Of a DNA stretch of 64,000 bases, positions 1 through 11,983 are shown piece after piece. The translations under genes were made by a program, and so were the position numbers. Origin of the DNA: Calocera cornea HHB12733 (lineage: Eukaryota; Basidiomycota; Dacrymycetes; Dacrymycetales; Dacrymycetaceae); the NCBI GenBank assembly GCA_001632435.1, contig KV423922.1, forward strand, positions 256,983 to 320,982, given 5' to 3'. Every line of letters begins with the position of its first letter. Position 1 is the stretch's first letter. The notes under the pieces were generated by a model. It was not told the origin of the DNA. It made no database searches and was given only the letters and a program-made list of their open reading frames with translations.

Positions 1-964
1 ACCGCGGACGCGGAGCCCGAGGCGGGCAGCTCGCGGTCGCTCGAGGGGGGCGAGGCGGGCAGTCGGTACTTGCGCGCTGCGGCTGCGGCGGCGGCGGCGA
101 CTTTCAACGAGGGGGGGCTCTGGTGGGCCTGGGCCGGCTGTGCGGGATGGGCGGGGTGCGAGGGAGGGATGTGCAGCGGAGGCGGGGCGAGGGAGTAGGG
201 GTTTGCCGTCATGCGCCGCGGGCGGCCGGGCTTTCGCTTGGAGGGGGAATGGGCGGGCGCGCCGTCTTCTGGTGAAGGGACGGAGGCGCTTGTGGAGGAG
301 GTGAGGGAGAGCGAGGTCGTCGCCCTGATGATGCTGTCCAGTCGCGCCTGCACGCCATGTGGTCAGCAGCGAGCAAGGGGAGAGAAGTGGGGGGAAGACG
401 CACAGCGAGGAAGCCCGAGCGGTCTGCGGCTGCGCCCTCCCCCGCGAGCGCCTTGCGGTACGCGTCTCCGCTGACCCTGCTCACGCCCGCTACCTTGCCC
501 AGCGCCCACGCGGCGGCACGGGCGACCTGGGCGAGCGCCCACCCCCAGACGATGCGCAGCTCGAGACCCTTCCTCTCCGCGCGCCTAGGCAGGAGGGGGA
601 CGACGGCCCTGACGGCCTGGCGCACGTCTTCGAGCACCGGCCACAGCAGGAGGAACGCGACCGCCTCGTACATTGTCACCCTGACCAGCTCCCTGTACCC
701 GTCCCACCAGCCCCAGCCGCCCCTCGCGGCGAGCCAGAGCAGGTGGGCCCAGGCGGGGAGGGGGAGGAGTACAGTGCTCCAGAGGAAGAGGACGGGGGAG
801 AGGAGGGAGAGGGTGTAGCGGGATTGGTCCCAGAGGGAGAGGGCGAGGAGGAGGAGGGAGAGCAGGAGGGGCAGGTAGATGTACGGCCGGAGGAGCTCGC
901 TGCGCAGTGTTGCGGGCGCGGTGGGCAGCTGGGAGGAGGCGGACTTGGGCGAGAGGGGCGGCAT
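1..964 (-). CDS. Multi-pass membrane protein, unrecognised, 3' end outside window
   Basis: The exons I read on the minus strand are 404-964 and <1-347, with an intron at 348-403 that has a GTGCGT donor, a CTGAC branch-like site and GTGCAG. The second exon stays open to the window edge, so the C-terminus is missing. I start at the ATG at 962-964 because the longer reading upstream begins only at a non-ATG codon. The first exon encodes two or three strongly hydrophobic segments: about residues 30-48 (PLLLSLLLLALSLW), 55-80 (LLSPVLFLWSTVLLPLPAW) and 105-120 (EAVAFLLLWPVL). The second exon is proline-, serine- and alanine-rich and looks disordered. That layout fits a membrane protein with a cytosolic tail. 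I do not recognise the family and assign no function. Its promoter would lie in 965-1400. Confidence 0.6.
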
Positions 965-1400
965 GGCGCCGGGCGAGCGACGAAGGCGGCGCGGTGCAGC
1001 AGGGAGAGAGCGAGCGAGCGTGGGGCGAGTCAGCAATGTGCACCAGCGCGTCGCGTCGTCGTCGGCGAGCGCGTTCCAGTCACGGCCCGAGCCGACTCCC
1101 GAGCGTCCCTGTGCTGGATGGGTGCAAGTCGAGCTTTGATGTGAATACAGTATACCGCTCGTCGTTATGAGCGGGGGCCGGGCGGTAATTCACTGTAAAC
1201 AAGCACACCGGCAAGTACTGAGTAGCTCCGCTCCGGTGGACTGCGAGGGAGCGCGTCCCTCGGACAGCGTGGCTGTGCCAATAAAGCCATCAGGGCATGG
1301 ATGCCTCCAGCAGTACTTACCAGCCTGGACCAGGAGCACTACTATAACAACCTGCTCATCTTCCTGCGCCAGACCGTGATAGCATCACAGGAAAGTCACG
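965..1400. other. Intergenic, upstream of the membrane protein gene
   Basis: This lies between the start of the minus-strand membrane protein gene and the stop codon of the TBCE gene. It should hold the promoter of the former and the 3' UTR of the latter. I see no convincing gene or repeat in it. Confidence 0.5.
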
Positions 1401-3516
1401 CTAAGGATACAGGACGACGACGAGCCAGTCGCCCTCCCTGAGCCCCCAGTGCTCCAGCGCGTTTCCCTCCCCCTCCAGCCGCTCGATCACCCACTCTCCG
1501 CCCGGTGCCCATGCTGCATCGGTGTCTGCAGCCGAGTCAGACGCACCAGTACCAGCACCCTCATCCTCCCCTGCCCGCCCGCTCTCCCCCACTGCCGCAG
1601 CGCGCGAGCACGCCCACACGCCCGCCCTCCCCTTCAGCGGAAGCTTGAGCGTCCTGAGCAATTTGGTTCGCAACGCTTTGAGCGGCATGGACGGGAGCAG
1701 CTTCACGCTCGCTGTGCTGACTCCTGCGCTTCCGGAACCTGGGCCGCTCGGTGGGGGGAGCGTAGCACCCGTCGGCGGGGAAGGCATCAGCGCCACGTTC
1801 AGCGTAACAAGCCGCGAGGCGAGCACCTCCCCCCGTCTCTTCGCGCCCGCGCTCGCACTGCCCTCCCCGGGCACCCCATGCCTCGCGCAAAGCTCGGCCC
1901 ACCTCGGATGCCCCTTCCCCCGCTCCTCCCCCCCCCGCCCAGGCTCCTCACTCACGATCCAGGAGAGGTAGAACCGCTCGCCGTCTGCGCGCTCGGTGCG
2001 CGTCACGGGCGTGCCGTTCAGCAGGGTGAGGGAGCCGAGGTGGCCGAGGAGGAGTGCGCGCGCGCTTTGGACTTGGGATTGGGTGGGTTGGGCGAGGAGG
2101 GGCGTGCAGACGACGCTCAGCCCTTCCAAGTGCGGGAGCCAGGCGTCGAGCGCGGACATGGACTGCCAGTCCGAGAGCGGGTTCGAGGCGAGGGAGAGGT
2201 ACTTGAGCCCTTGGAGGATGGCGGGGTGGGAGGAGGGGGGGAAGGGGATGGAGGTGATTGTGTTGGAGGTGAGGATCAGGCGCTCGAGTACCGGGAGTGG
2301 GGCGAGGGCCTCCAGGGTGAGCGGGAGGGACGTGAGCGCGTTGCACTCCAGGTTGAGCTCTTTCAGCAGGGGGAAGGCGTCGCTGGGCCAGGGCGCCGCG
2401 GGGGAGAGGGAGAGGGAAAGGGACGAAAGGCGGTTGTACCCCATCTGCAGCACGCGCACCGCCGGGAAGGCCGGGGCGATCAAGGGCAGCTGGGACCACG
2501 GGAGGAGCGTGCCGTTCAGTTCCAGGTGGGATATGCGCGGTGGCTGGGTGGGGGTGGGGGCGAGCGGATGGGAGAGGGGGTGGAGGCGGTTTTGGCTGTG
2601 GGGAGGAAGGGGTGAGCGGCGCTTTAGTAGAGATGGGAAGATGGGAAGGGGAGAGGCGTACTTTAACGAGAGGGACTCGAGCAGGTCCAGCTGGGACAGG
2701 ATGAGCACTACGACCTCCCAGCTCGGGAGGAGGTTCCTGGACAGGTCCAGTGTCCTTAGATCTGTCCCCAATCAGTACTCAGCACTCACTACCGCTACCC
2801 ACGGCGAGGAAACAACCAACGCACTCGGGCACCTCTGCCTAATCTCCCCAGGCTCCCCAGCGCTCGCGACCCCCTCCCCGTCAAGGCTGACATCCCGGAG
2901 CTTGTCGAGCCGCGCGAGGCGCGAGCGGACTTTGTCAAGGCCTACGGCTTCGACAGTGATCAGCCCCAGGGAGGAGCCGAGCGGGACGAGCTCTTTCTCT
3001 TGCTCCTGGGATGCGGGGGGCTCGTGGGCGCCGTGCGCTGAAGTGGCGGCGGCGGCGGGGGTGGAGGAAGTGGAGGCTGGGGCAGGGCGGCGCGGGGCGT
3101 CCCCGGCGTACTTGTCGAGCAGGGCTGCGGGGAAGGGGCGGCCGTAGGAGAGGCCTGCTGCTGTAGGGCGGATGAAGGAGCCTGCGCCTGGTACGCTGTA
3201 TACGGCCGGTCAGTTGTGTCCGGGAAAGTGGAAAGAAAGCAGGACGCGGCAAGTGGGAAGGAGGATGAGGGGGTTAGGATGGAGGATAGGGGTGGGAGGT
3301 GGGAAGTAAGGTGTATGGCGTAGGATGTAGGATGGGAAGGACGCACCGGCAGTCAAAGTACCGCACGCCGTGGTGCGCGCCGTCGTGTTTCCCCCGGGCG
3401 GGGTCGTCCCACTCGACGCCGAGCCAGAGGCCAGATGTGCCCGCGACAGGCCCGGCGTAGAGGACTGTGGCGAGGTGGGCGGAGAGGGCGAGGCGCGTGC
3501 CGACCTCTGGGAGCAT
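1401..3516 (-). CDS. TBCE: Tubulin-folding cofactor E (CAP-Gly, LRR and ubiquitin-like)
   Basis: The exons are 3347-3516, 2825-3195, 2662-2761 and 1401-2595, giving about 611 aa. The start ATG at 3516 sits a few residues before the CAP-Gly domain, as in the family. CAP-Gly spans roughly residues 3-60 (GLWLGVEWDD, GKHDG, GVRYF) and is followed by the conserved SFIRP. Leucine-rich repeats run from about 180 to 400 (LRTLDLSRNLL, LKELNLECNALTSLP, LKYLSLASNPLSDW). A ubiquitin-like C-terminus ends at DWLVVVLYP. This order is diagnostic of TBCE, which with cofactors C and D and beta-tubulin assembles and disassembles the alpha/beta-tubulin dimer in the cytosol. The last intron (2596-2661) is 66 nt and stop-free in frame, so retention would still give a protein. 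The gene is divergent from HIBCH, with 304 bp between start codons. The family call is firm; splice sites are inferred from frame. Confidence 0.93.
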
Positions 3517-3820
3517 CGCGGGTTTGGCAGTCGCGTTCAGGCCGAGCGGGAATGCAAGGAGGATGGGTGGGAGAGCATTCTTCCGAGATGAGCTGAGATA
3601 CGGACAGAAGTGGTCGCAGAGGGCAGAGGGAGGTGCAGTCCCCGCTGGCAATCAGGAGCCCGTCGTCCCCCTCAGGGTCGCGCCCACCATCGCCGGAAGC
3701 AGTCACCGACGACCACCGCGCCCGTGCAGCCAGCGACCGTCCTCCACTGTCTGTGCCTGCCTGCCGTCCGAGTGCACGAGCATGCACCCCCTCCCCCGTA
3801 TCGCCCCATCCCTGCGATCA
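3517..3820. promoter_or_regulatory. Shared divergent promoter of TBCE and HIBCH
   Basis: These 304 bases separate the two opposing start codons, so both promoters and 5' UTRs must lie here. I see no clear TATA box. It is annotated by position only. Confidence 0.5.
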
Positions 3821-5748
3821 ATGTCTACCCGACCGGGCGCACTCACCGCTGCCAAGGGAAGGCTCCAGGCGGTCCAGCGCGCCATGGCCACCACAAGCAC
3901 CAGCACAGGCTCGACCCCCGCCCGCGGCGAGAGGGAGAAAGAGATTCATCTCGGGATGGCGGAGGGGATGAACCCCGCTCGGTTCGACGCTACGCAGGAC
4001 GGGGTGCGTCCCTCTCTCCCTCGCGCTGTGCAGCATCCGGGCAGGCAGTTTTTGACCCGGACTGACTGGTGTGGCTAGGTGGTGCTATTCGACAGCCAGC
4101 AGTTTACGCGCACGTTCATCCTCAACCGGCCCAAGGCGCTCAACGCGCTCAACCTGGACATGATCCACCTGCTCCGGCCGCAGCTCGTGGTGCGTCCTGT
4201 TGCTGCCCCCCTGCGAGTATCGGTATGGGTGCTGACCACGCGCGGAAGAAATGGGACGCCGCGTCCGGCGCGAAGATCATCGTGGGCATGGGCGAGGGCC
4301 GGGCGTTCTGCGCCGGTGGGGACGTGCGAGGTGTGCCCCCTCTCTTCACCACAACAGTCCAGCGCGTCTCATCACATCACATCCTATTGCAGCGGTTGTA
4401 AAAGCGGCGGCGAGTGACGACCCCAAGGTGCGAGCGACCGCGGGGGAGTACTTCAAGGAGGAGTTCGAGCTCGACCATCAGCTCGCGAGCTTCAGCAAGC
4501 CCTACGTCGCCATCATGGACGGGATCACCAGTGCGCCCCTCCCTCCCCCTCGCCCTAACTGACCGATAATTCTGATTGACATATCATGTTATGTGCTGCA
4601 GTGGGCGGAGGGATGGGCCTGTCCATGCACGCCCCGTTCCGCATCGCCACGGAGAAGACGCAGATTGCAATGCCCGAGACGAAGATCGGGTATGCGCCGG
4701 ACGTGGGCGCGACGTACTTCCTGCCCAAGCTGGACGGCAAGCTTGGCACGTACCTTGCCCTGACGGGGAGGACGGTCAAGGGCCGGGGGGTGTAGTGGGT
4801 TCCCTTTCTTTGCTCCTTCGCCTGTGCCTGTGCTTTCGCTTGGATTTCTGATGTGTTGTTTGGCGGCGCAGTGAGCTCGGCATCGCGACGCACTTTGTGC
4901 CCTCGGAGCGCATCCCCCTCCTGCGCGAGCGGCTCGCCCTGCTCAACCCGCAGAACTACGACGCGGTTGAGGCGGCGGTCGCCGAGTACGCGTGCGAGGA
5001 CTACGCAGAGTTCGAGACTGACCTGGTGGGCGACGTGCGCGCGGCGATCGACGAGGTCTTTGCGCACCCCACCGTCGAGGCCATCGTCGCCGGGCTGAGG
5101 AAGGTGCAGGAGCAAGGGGGCGAGCTGGAACAGTGGGTGAGCGGCGTGCTCGCCGACCTGGACCTCAGGAGCCCCACGGCACTCAAGGTTGCGCTCGAGG
5201 CGCAGCGCGTGGGGAAGGGGATCAAGCTGAGGGAAGCACTCCTGCTCGAGCAGCGCTTCGCTACTGCCTTCTGTGTGCGTCCGCCTGCTCTGCCAGGGCT
5301 GCTTTTGTAAGCTGACAACTTGCAGAATGGCGCGACGCAGGACTTCATCACCGGCGTGCGGGCCGTGCTGGAGGAGAAGACGGCCGACCGGCCCGCCTGG
5401 GAGCCCGCCACGCTCGATGCGGTCGACCTGGCGACTGTGCGCGCGCGCTTCTTCCGGGAATCAGAGTACACCAAGGACATGCGCCCCCTCGAGTTCCTGC
5501 CCGAGCCCTTCGAGGGCGTCGAGCGCGGCGATCCGATGCGGTACGCGCTGCCGACTGAGGCCGCCGTCGAGGCGTTTATCAAGGGGGAGGGGAAGGCGGC
5601 CGGCGCTTTCGCCGTCACTTTCACGGACGCGATGCGGCATTTTGACCAGAAGACGAACGGGAAGCCTGGGGTGGCGGCGAAAGTCGCCGAGATCATTGGG
5701 AGGCGCGCGACGATGGATGAAGAGCAGTACTTGAAGTGGAGACACTAG
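3821..5748 (+). CDS. HIBCH: 3-hydroxyisobutyryl-CoA hydrolase (enoyl-CoA hydratase fold)
   Basis: There are seven exons: 3821-4003, 4079-4189, 4249-4330, 4393-4530, 4602-4791, 4872-5274 and 5326-5748, giving 509 aa. The enzyme releases 3-hydroxyisobutyrate from its CoA ester in mitochondrial valine breakdown. Visible family marks are [11 protein letters not shown], the oxyanion-hole segments GRAFCAGGD and GGGMG, and the catalytic region [13 protein letters not shown] with its Glu near residue 197. The long C-terminal part ([13 protein letters not shown] to KWRH) separates HIBCH from ordinary enoyl-CoA hydratases. The N-terminus has no acidic residue in its first 35 positions, which fits a transit peptide. 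I placed each junction by frame continuity and alignment to the family. The intron-5 donor (GTAGTG) is the least certain. The yeast counterpart is EHD3. Confidence 0.93.
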
Positions 5749-6877
5749 GGCGGATATGGGCCACATCTACCAGGATAATGCATACCTTTTCGTTCTGCGA
5801 CTTATTTGGCCTTATGGGGTCTAGCGCCGTCTTTGGGACGGTAGGAAATCTGTTCCTTCCAGATGGGTTTGCTCTACGACCGACGGCGCTTCCGCTCATG
5901 GTCAGGGCCGGAGGACACGCCACGAAACGCGATGAAACACGCATGTCTAAAACTCTCAGCGGGATTCCAGATGATTATCCGAAGCCAGCGATTCGCTTCG
6001 CCTATTTCTTCATCAGCACTCCGTTGCCCAGATCAGGAAAACGATCAAGTCCATTTGGAAGCTCCCCTGCAGCAGCGTTGTCGCTGGAAGCACGCTCGCG
6101 TGACCCGCCCTTGGATCTCTGCCGCTTCTACAAATCCTCAGCTCCGACGGCCACCGACAGATGCCCTCTCCTGTCTTGATCGCGCTCGAAATAGCTCGGC
6201 AGAACTGATAGGCGGTGCAATCTGATATTTTGGGCTTTCCGATTGGCGGGAACGCTGGTCCAATAACAAGCTTAGAATTTGACTGCCGCCGTGGAACAAA
6301 GTTTCAAATGATCCTTGCCGCGGCAATTCCACTTTCTCGGGATACAGAAGCCTCAGGCTCACATCATGTATCCCAGCAAATTCATCGGGAGCCGGTCCTG
6401 TGCCGTGGGTCTCTCCCCAAGTTGGCAAGACCCGGCAACGCTACCGCCCTCTCTTCTCCCCTTGATGCGCAAGAACGGCCGAGAATACATAGGCGAGAGG
6501 ATAAGCCTGGGGTGCAATGATGTCGCCGACAACTTGGCACGGACAGGGCGGTCGACCGGCAAATTCCAGATGCTATCTGACAACATCGAGCGATAGGGAT
6601 GCGAGGAAGGCTTGAGCGGGAGGACCGCCCAGGACATGTTCCCATAAGTCAATCGAACGACTGCCCGAATTAAACGTCTTCTCCGGCTTGGGTGTCGCAT
6701 GTTGTCAGTGCTGGAGCCTTCTACCGGCCGTTCGGCGGTGCAAAACGGCAGCAGCCTGAGGAATAAATAGACGGCCCGTATTCACTCCTTTCTTGCGCAA
6801 CTCACTCCGCTAGTCCTTAATCCCCCCTACGCACTGAGTCAGCTCTCCCTCGCCTAGCTCAAAACAATATACCCACC
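5749..6877. other. Long intergenic spacer upstream of the cupin gene
   Basis: I see no credible coding sequence in these 1.1 kb. Short open frames on both strands resemble no family. The right end carries a TATA-like element and should be the promoter and 5' UTR of the cupin gene. Confidence 0.5.
6759..6768 (+). promoter_or_regulatory. TATA-like element of the cupin gene
   Basis: The sequence GAATAAATAG lies about 110 nt upstream of the ATG at 6878. A CT-rich stretch follows, as is usual before fungal transcription starts. Assigned by sequence and position only. Confidence 0.45.
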
Positions 6878-7523
6878 ATGTTCGACGGTCCTACTGGCGG
6901 CATCTCGCCGGAGCCTCCGGCAAAGCGCATGTACCATTTCCCCAAGGTGGACGCCATTGCCCACAGCGGTGAGGACTTTCGCCGTGTCCTCTGGACTGGC
7001 GAAAACTCGCAGTTCGTCATCATGACCGTGCCCGTTGGAGGCGAGATCGGGGAGGAGGTTGGTATCCTGCTCCTTCAGTGTTATCCGAGGCTGAATGAAG
7101 GGCAAAGTCGCATGATGTTGACCAACATCTGATCTTGACCTCTGGCGTTGCCCGCGCTGTTGTTGAGGGAGAGAACATCGACATCAAGGCTGGTGACTTG
7201 TGCATTGTGAGTCGCCCTCAACCCTTCCTTCCTGATTTCGTATTGACCACCCGTTCAGGTCCCTGCTGGCGCTGTCCGTGCGTCATTGTTATCCGTCGCC
7301 TGAAGGAAAGTTTATGCTCAACGTTCCTGCAGATAACTTCATCAATACTGGGAACGAGCCCTTCCAGCTGTACACGTTCTACGCACCGGCGGAGCACAAC
7401 TGGAAGACGGTGCACAAGACGCGCGAGCAGGGCGAGCGTGAGGAGGCGGAGGGACTCGACGAGCCGCCCAAGTGGGCCATCCAGGGATTGATCAAGAAGC
7501 GGAGCGGCAGCGACAGTGAGTAG
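6878..7523 (+). CDS. Small cupin-domain protein
   Basis: The exons are 6878-7057, 7108-7206, 7259-7277 (19 nt) and 7333-7523, giving 162 aa. This is a single-cupin, beta-barrel protein. The first metal-site motif is HDVDQH at about residues 62-67, with the preceding PVGGEIGEE. The second is PAGAVHNFIN. The tail is charged (EHNWKTVHKTREQG). Many small fungal and bacterial cupins share this pattern, and their substrates are mostly unknown, so I assign no reaction. The 19-nt exon is needed to join the PAGA segment to HNF in frame. The first intron uses a GTTGGT donor, and its acceptor is the only one that keeps the HDVDQ frame. A TATA-like box lies upstream. The cupin call is good; the biochemical role is open. 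Confidence 0.85.
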
Positions 7524-7849
7524 GAGAGGTCTTGGGGTTAGGGGGTGAACGGGGAGCGGCGAAACTGTATATTGACACACATCTTCTCATTGGCCGGGGG
7601 CAGGGACGACCTCCTGTAGCTTGACCGTTCTCAAAACACACTGCTCGCTTGGTATTTCGAGAGTCGACGCTTGCTTCCCCGCCTAGGCACGCCGTCAACG
7701 CTCGAACCACATGCATCATCATTGCAAATCGGAATTATGTGATATAGTGGTACATGCCCGAGAACCTCTCAATCTTTGATGCACGATGCAGCGCACCGGG
7801 CATCGAATCTGGAACCAGCCGCTCCACGCTCGGGGACCGATCGCCCCTA
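7524..7849. other. 3' intergenic stretch between cupin and CSN8 genes
   Basis: The two genes converge here, so the stretch should hold two 3' UTRs and terminators. I see no gene in it. Confidence 0.5.
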
Positions 7850-8905
7850 TCAGATAGCACTCTCCAACCGCGACGCGCCGTTTGCAATGCCGACAAAGTC
7901 CATCAAGGTGGAGGGCGCGAGGGAAGAATGGAAGGCAGTGGGCACGGTCACGCTGCTCGGGGGTTCCTGCGCAGCAGGAGCCGGACGAAGTGATACCATT
8001 GCTTCGTCGTATATCCAGCCCATAGACTTGCAGGCTAGACCACTGTTAGAAGATGGATAAAGACTGCTCGAACGTGCTTACTAGACACAGCTTCTTCAGG
8101 CGACATGCCGAGATATGCGGCCGCGTCAGCTGCGAGAATCGAAGGATACGCGCGGGAGAGGATGGCGATGAGCCGCGTTCGGTACGTTTCTGTCACGTGA
8201 ATCAGTTGGACTTCTGTGGCAACGAAAACACGGCGCGCACGGAGGAAGCTCTCTACTAAGGGCTTGATCGCCAAGTCCAGCTCGTCTTCTCCTTTTAGTG
8301 ATCCGGTCGTAACAGATATGAGGTTTTTCGTAGCAGCATAGACTTGTGCGTGATCTCGATGCGCGATTGTAGACAGCAACCTGGGAACCCCAGTCAGTCG
8401 ACACTCCCGGAAATGTATGCCACTATATCCGCACTCCTCCAGAGCCCTCGTTGGCCCAAATGTATGCAGTACTCTCGGCAGCCTTACAAGTGCCCAGTGT
8501 GCGGCCGCGAGATCGTCTATAGAGAGGTAGGATAGCACAAGAGGGATGGTAACGAGCAACCGCGTCGGTCGTTCTTTCATCGCCGGGAACTACGTGGGCT
8601 TAGCCTCGCGTTCACCTGCATATATGCAGAGCAAGACGTACCACGACCTCCGCCTCCTCCGCAAGCCTCACGACGTCGTTATACCGCCCCCTTTCATAAG
8701 CCTGCAGCAAGTCCGGAAAGACTTGACGATACGGGCTCGGTCGCGTATGGTCACCCCCGATGGCCGCGAGCGCGACGGCCGGCCCAGCGGATGTGCTCTC
8801 CGCATGCAGAAACTCCGGCACTGGGGGAACGGGGTCGGGCAAACTAGGGACCTCATCGATGGGCATGGGGGGTGTGGGGGGAAGAGTAGGGGGAGGAGCG
8901 GACAT
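7850..8905 (-). CDS. csn8: COP9 signalosome subunit 8-like PCI protein
   Basis: The exons are 8642-8905, 8435-8589, 8241-8380, 8082-8189 and 7850-8034, giving 283 aa. CSN8 is the smallest PCI-domain subunit of the COP9 signalosome, which removes NEDD8/Rub1 from cullins. The diagnostic stretch is YRTRLIAILSRAYPSI, then AAYLGMSPEEAVS joined across an intron to CKSMGWIYDEAMVSLRP. It matches the winged-helix part of the CSN8/Rpn12/eIF3k family, and the LGMSPEEAV...GW pattern favours CSN8. The N-terminal 70 residues are proline-rich and look like a lineage-specific extension; human CSN8 is about 209 aa. Four introns of 47-54 nt had to be removed to recover the match. The main alternative is the proteasome subunit Rpn12. 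The gene is divergent from NECAP, with 247 bp between starts. Confidence 0.82.
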
Positions 8906-9152
8906 GGTGGATCGTGGTGGTGCGGAACAGAGTGTCTATATGGTCTGGGTGTTCGTGTGCCTGTCGGTGGTAAGGGCGGGAAGCCGACGCGACTTTCAGC
9001 GGTCAAGGGTTCAGCGGAGGCACGCGGCGCATCCGATGGAGGGAGCACACGGTCCAGCACTGCTTGCCTGGTTGCTCGTTACCTCCCTGTGTCTCCCTTG
9101 TGCCACCTTCTCCCTCTTTATCCCCCGCCGGACGAGGCCAAGAAGCGCAACA

Positions 9153-9864
9153 ATGGACGACATCATCGAGAACATCCTGTACATCGCGCGCAACGTGAAC
9201 GTGTTCAAGATCCCCCCGCGCACCTCGAACGAGGGGTACCGCGCGGTGGACTGGATCACGGAGAAGCCGCTGTGGAACGGCAGGCTAAAGGTCACAGAGC
9301 GCGGCGAGACGTGCTATATTGTCCTGGAGGACCCGAACTCGGGTACGTGTTCTCCTCTTAGGCTGTCGTGGCACTCTGGGACTGATGGGCAAGGGCAGGC
9401 GAGCTCTTCGCCCAGGCGCCGTACGACAAGACGGGCGCGGCCGTCGAAGCGGCGCTCGATTCGAGCCGGTACTTTGTGCTGCGCGTGGAGGGTGAGGGTG
9501 GGCGGAAGGCGTACATCGGACTGGGGTTCGAGGAGCGCGCGGAGAGCTTCGATTTCAGTGCGTTTCCGTTCCCTGCTCCTTGTTGCGGTTGGCAAGGACT
9601 GAGATACGGTGTGCAGACGTGGCATTACAAGACTACGTGAAGCGAGCCAAAGCGGCGTCGGACCCGACGTCCTCAATTGAGGCAGCAGTGCACGAGCCGC
9701 CACCTGACTACTCGCTCAAGGAGGGACAGACAATGACGATCAAGATCCCCGCTAAAGACGGGAGGAAGATCGCCGGCAAGTCATCCGGTAGCGGCGGGTT
9801 TGGGGGTGGGTTCGGCCTCCCGCCACCGCCGCCTGCTGGTGGAGGGGTGAAGAGGATGAAGTGA
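9153..9864 (+). CDS. NECAP: NECAP-family adaptin-ear-binding endocytosis protein
   Basis: The exons are 9153-9342, 9399-9557 and 9617-9864, giving 198 aa. The PH-like NECAP domain fills about residues 1-160: [80 protein letters not shown]. These are the hallmark blocks of the family. NECAP binds AP-2 and accessory proteins at clathrin-coated pits and helps control coat assembly at the plasma membrane. The C-terminal tail is rich in glycine and proline, as in fungal members. Both introns are about 57 nt and phase 1. The gene converges with the downstream aminotransferase gene. Confidence 0.93.
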
Positions 9865-9984
9865 ACGCAAGGGAGGCATTGTATTATATCTGCAGCAAGA
9901 CGATGGATACCCTTGTGTGCTGTGACGGCACTGTTACATCTGTCGCTCCGTTGTGGCTGTCTTCCGAGGTCGGATCGCTTCCAG

Positions 9985-11983
9985 CTAGATGTGCTTCTCG
10001 ATATGCTCCGCTACACCCTCCACCGCATCCCACGTCTTGTATGCGCCGAGGTGCACAGATCCCTTGCGGACTCGGTCGATGATGCGCTCCATGGCGTCCA
10101 GGCCGAGGTCGAGCTGCGCAAGAGGAGGTCCGAACGAGATGCGCACAAAGTGATGGCAAGGCGATGCAAAGAGATCACGGCGATCCGCAGCTAGGATGAT
10201 AATGAGCCTAAACCTCCGGCTAGAGCCAAAGAGGCTTACGGTTGATGTCGAAGAAGTAGCCTGGAACTACGATTGTCTTCTCCTTCAGCAGCTCTTCGAA
10301 GAACGTCTGGGTGGAAGTTAGCTGATAATAGCCAGTTTCAGACAGGACAGCATACCAAACCGTTGTTCAGTTCCCCAGGCAGCGAGCTCAGGTCCAGCCA
10401 GATGTAGAAGGTGGCCTGCGGCGGCACCTGCACCTTCAAGCCCATATTCTCCAGCCTTGCCAAAACATGGTCTCGCTTCATCTTGAAGTGCCTTTGCAGC
10501 GCGAGCTTGTCCTGCTTCACGATATCGGGCTGCAGCATAGGGATGGCGGCGAGTTGAAGGCTACGAGAGCTTAGTGGCAGCATGATGAGGGCCTCCGAAT
10601 ACTGCTTACGGGTGATTGGCGCCTCCATCCAAAAACGATCCAGACTGAGACAGTGCGGAAATCATGTTCTTGGGTCCAACGACCCAGCATACCCTCCACC
10701 CCGGGAGGCGCCAGTTCTTAGTCATTCCATCAATGAGAACAACAGAGTCCTGAAGAATACTGAGGCTTTGTACTTCGCCAATAGATTCCACGCACCTCGT
10801 TCACATCGTCGACGTATTCTGCGGCAGATACCGACTGGCCATACTCCGCTTCGTTTTCGGGATAGATATACCTGCATGTACTTCAGTATATGCAGTATGC
10901 TGGAAGCAATGGAGCCGACCAGGAGTAGAACTGAGGAAAGCATTACTATTAGGCTTCGCATGGAGACGATGTCCATACCTCATCGAGAACGACGGTGACC
11001 TTAGTATCCCTTGTCAGCTGCACAAGCTGCTTCAGGTCGTCGCCTCTATGTGCTTGTAAGCCGTCCTGTTTCAGGTCCTGCAGTCCTCACTCACCGGATC
11101 ACCTGCCCGGTAGGATTTCTGGGGTTTGACGCAACGATGACCTGCAGCCCCTGCTCACGAACGTCCTTAGCGGTCTTCTCTAGATCGAGCTTGTACTGCA
11201 TCTCTGCCGTCAGAGCAGTGGGTATAGGCAGAAGTCTGCGGAACGCTGCGAGCATGGAGCTGTATGATGTATATTCTGGAATCTGATATCCACAGTATCT
11301 GTGACGAATATCAGTGCTATCCCTCCACGCCGGCCAGATACAACATACACCTCGCCAATGACGCTCGCAACCCTGCTCAAACCGGCACGCCCGCCGGGTA
11401 CAATACAAACATTCTCTGCTGTATACTTCGACTCTTTTCCCTGACGATACGTGTGGTTGTACAAATCCGCGACGGCCTGCCGAAGAGCCTTGACACCGGT
11501 CGTGGGCGCGTATTCGAGCGAGTCGTGCGGGACGGGGATCGACGTGGGCTTGGGTACTGAACCAGGTATGTCTCCCACCTCCGGAGCGCCTTGGCCGAGG
11601 TTCGCCCATCCCGCCGCATCGTAGGAGAATCCGTTTGCCATCGCCCTGCACAATGTGTAAGGGTTCAATCATTGGACGGCGAATATGGGCGCACCGATCA
11701 GTGCAATAGATCACGCCAGTGCTTCCTGGGTGCTGGATGCCTGGCACTGTCTCCTCGGCAGCATCCGTCGTCTTAGGAGCCCAGCTACCCTTGATATCAT
11801 GACCCGGATAAGAGCGATAGATCTGGCCGTTCCTCATCAATACCCCTGCTCCTCACACGCAAAGACGCGTCGTACCCTGTGGGCCTCGGAGTCCTGTTCC
11901 GACTTGTTCATCACCTTGTACACGACATCTTTGAAGGACCATTTGGCTTTGGAGACGCCTGGTAGGGTGGACTGTTCAGACAT
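9985..11983 (-). CDS. Fold-type I PLP-dependent aminotransferase (11 exons)
   Basis: The exons are 11876-11983, 11695-11822, 11349-11645, 11095-11298, 10979-11045, 10920-10930 (11 nt), 10796-10871, 10610-10749, 10356-10560, 10240-10306 and 9985-10190, giving 502 aa. All junctions keep frame. Class I/II aminotransferase marks are WANLGQGAPE, EYAPTTG, VPGGRAGLSR, ASNPRNPTGQ, VVLDEFYSWYIYP and the PLP lysine in DGMTKNWRLPGWR (about Lys308), then GGANHPLQLAAIP and HHFVRISFG. It moves an amino group between an amino acid and a 2-oxo acid, but the substrate cannot be read from sequence. Alanine, aspartate and kynurenine-type enzymes share this scaffold. Exon 2 (residues 37-79) is least certain because the family varies there. 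The 11-nt exon supplies FYS and part of the following Trp. Confidence 0.88.
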
